Shown one piece after another: positions 62,169-64,000 of a DNA stretch of 64,000 bases (position 1 is the first letter of the stretch; the number at the start of each line of letters is the position of its first letter). The translations under genes were made by a program, and so were the position numbers. The notes under the pieces were generated by a model. It searched no databases, was not told where the DNA came from, and worked only from the letters and a program-made list of their open reading frames with translations. Source of the stretch: Muricea muricata (lineage: Eukaryota > Cnidaria > Anthozoa > Malacalcyonacea > Plexauridae); assembly GCA_963855995.1 (NCBI GenBank), contig OY979716.1, positions 88,809,042 to 88,873,041 of the forward strand, given 5' to 3'.

Positions 62169-64000
62169 ATGCCTGAAGAATCAAGCGCTTCGTCTTCAAG
62201 CAATAGCGAATCTGAGTTAAAGAATAAGCGCACACAAGCTAGAGGAAGAGTAACTCGCGCAACAAAGAGGCTAAACGAGGCCATAGCCAAAGAAGACAAA
62301 AAGTTCAGACGTTTTGAGAAAGAAGTCGAACATTGCGAAAGGATTTCGAGATTGCACACGAAGTTCATAGTCAATTATACGATGGTAGTGAAGTAGATCT
62401 CGAGTCCATGGGCAAATGGAAATAAGGTTTGACAAATGACGTTAACGGTATCGAGGAGAAAGTTGAAGATTACGTTAAGAATAGCTCAAACGTGAATAAT
62501 GAGACACCTGATTCGCAAAAGAAGAAAGTTGGCGATAAGGCAAAACAAAGTCAACAAAAGCGTCGACGCCAGAACTACTGCCCATATCTGGACAAGCTTC
62601 GTCCCAAGAAGTTGATGGAACGTCCCCAAGTGCCTCTAAAGAGCACTAACAACAAAGCCCCCCTCTCGAATGTAGTCTTGCTGGGAAAACATCTAGTTTC
62701 GATCCTTGGATCGATGAACTGACGGAATTTGAAGAAACCAAGATAGCACCAAAAGTTGGAGAGGCTCAAGTTTCGATTGAAGATGCACTCATCAAGTTGG
62801 AAGCGAACAGAGATATACCAAACGTCGTTCCAAAAAAGTTCTCTGGAGATCCACTGGGTTATGCAGATTTTATCGACTGATTCAAGATCCACATCCATGA
62901 TAAACCCTATATTACCGACGATGTCCGAATGATTCAACAGAAGATGCATACTACCGATGATGCAGAGACAGAGAGCGATCTCCGGCTTGGGGTCAAAGGG
63001 AACAATGTACGCAACCGCCCTGAAAACGATCAAAGAACAATTTGGACGACCGACTGTGATTGCACGATGGTTAATCAACAGCCTAATAAAGGGAGACAAA
63101 ATTGGCAGAAATTATAGAAAAGGGCTACGCAAGTTCTCGATCGACCTTCCCAACTGCATGGTGACAATGCAACGAATCGGATTTTCTGCTTACATCAATG
63201 ACGATGAAAACCTACGAAAGATCGTTGTGCGTTTACCTGGTAATCTAATCGAAAGGTAGAGAAGTACTGTGGCAGATATTCGAGAGAAGGGAAAAGTACC
63301 CACTGTCCGTCATATCCGCGAATTTGTAAGAAGAAGAGTAAAGGCTAATTTTGACCCCGATTTTGGAAATTTGCGAGGAGAATCGAGAAAAGCGAAAGAC
63401 AACGAAAGCGGAAAGAGAAACGGAATTTATGCAGCTGATTCTGAGCGGAAAAGAGCTCCCTTGAAGTATTATGTATGTGGAGAGGAACACCGAGTCATTG
63501 AATGTCCAAGCATGTTAAAGGCCACTATCCCAGAAAGATTAGAATTAGTAAAAAGAGCTAGACTCTGTTTCTCCTGCCTAAATCACGGACATTCGAAGAA
63601 AGACTGTAGAGGAAAAAGGAAATGCGACAAGAAAGAATCTTGCCTATACTTCCATCATGCCCTGCTGCATTCCGACTTACCACCTACGGCCTCAGTGAGC
63701 AATGTTACAGAACCAACAACCTCATCTACTGTAGGATCAATCCTTGACAACTCGAGTATGATGCCAGTAATCAGAGCTCAGTTTCGAGCACCTAACGGGA
63801 GAATACGTCAGGGAAATATTCTAATAGATAGGGGAGCAGGCACAACTGTCATACGGAAGGAATTCGCCAGTAATCTTGGTCTACAGAAAAGGAAAGAACG
63901 TATCGGCCTAACAGCAGTCGGAGGAAAGAGGCTCGAGCAACCGCACACTAGGAGAGTCAACTTTTATATATCAGGACTCAAGAGTAATGAAGAATTCAAG
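62169..64000 (+). pseudogene. BEL/Pao-type gag and protease, running off the window
   Basis: ATG 62169: MPEESSASSSSNSESELKNK, a helical basic region, with frame changes near 62395 and 62705. DUF1759-like gag: VVPKKFSGDPLGYADFID, a TGA at 62878, then DKPYITDDVRMIQQKMH and, in another frame, ISGLGSKGTMYATALKTIKE, FGRPTVIARWL, RIGFSAYINDDENLRKIVVR and TAG at 63256. The frame continues RHIREFVRRRVKANFDPDFG, LKYYVCGEEHRVIECPSM and a zinc knuckle CFSCLNHGHSKKDC, then a DUF1758-like protease, GNILIDRGAGTTVIRKEF. The protease has Arg where the catalytic Asp-Ser/Thr-Gly has its hydroxyl residue. RT, RNase H and integrase would lie beyond 64000. Confidence 0.85.

Noticed and set aside
1-64000. tRNA, rRNA or other structural RNA genes
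   Set aside because: No A/B box pair with a cloverleaf and no rRNA-like conserved block noticed; a covariance-model scan would be decisive.

Overview
This is eukaryotic DNA, most likely from a cnidarian or a similar marine invertebrate. The evidence is AT-rich sequence, canonical GT-AG introns with short exons, no operons, and transposon families typical of those genomes: P/THAP9-like, Kolobok, hAT, Tc1-like, IS5/ISL2EU-like, L2/CR1-like and R2/NeSL-like LINEs, Penelope, Gypsy and BEL/Pao. The organism call is inference. I see no intact, clearly cellular host gene and no tRNA or rRNA gene. Almost everything recognisable is a mobile element or its relic, often nested, and most coding regions carry stops or frameshifts.

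Layout. 0-2.2 kb: edge of a small zinc-binding gene (-) and a RecQ-like helicase with one nonsense codon (+). 3.4-4.2 kb: broken unknown gene (-). 4.2-9.3 kb: a LINE relic (-) split by a complete 4,185-bp P-type transposon with 31-bp terminal inverted repeats (TIRs) and an 8-bp target-site duplication (TSD). 10-14 kb: an LTR-like segment, a second LINE tail, and an inverted-repeat complex whose empty sister copy proves a MITE insertion. 14.2-18 kb: a spliced exon cluster, a palindromic minisatellite, a Penelope fragment and a PIF1-like helicase. 18-21 kb: an L2/CR1-like LINE (-). 21-36.3 kb: parts of a multi-exon THAP9-like transposase family in both orientations. The minus copy is split in mid-exon by an 8,551-bp element (25040-33590), and that element is itself split by a 2.7-kb hAT-like element. 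37-40.6 kb: damaged Gypsy (-). 41.2-43.4 kb: a 2-kb palindrome made of two Tc1-like halves, with a MITE inside. 43.4-44.8 kb: SWIM-YqaJ nuclease gene. 45-54.4 kb: a second L2/CR1-like LINE (-) split by a MITE, a 570-bp foldback with a perfect 9-bp TSD, and a 5-kb Kolobok that carries a P2X7-ballast-like exon and another LINE. 55.8-57 kb: a TTAA-flanked MITE. 57.8-58.7 kb: IS5/ISL2EU-like transposase. 58.7-60.1 kb: two head-to-head Penelope tails. 60.8-61.3 kb: a retrotransposon tail. 62.2-64 kb: BEL/Pao gag-protease running off the edge.

Best candidate for an undescribed system: the 25040-33590 element. Its TIRs start GGGACCGTTCATTATTTAT and its TSD is TTA. Removing the element plus one TSD copy rejoins the host exon in frame. 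It encodes two divergently transcribed genes. One gives a large protein with an inferred DDE-type catalytic core and a C-terminal SAP DNA-binding motif. The other gives a roughly 480-residue basic, coiled-coil-rich partner with a PIP-box-like motif. I cannot place it in a named transposon superfamily from sequence alone.

How the parts relate: the window is a stratified record. LINEs and transposase genes form the old substrate, full DNA transposons landed in them, and MITEs and minisatellites landed in those. Several junctions can be read as exact insertion events.
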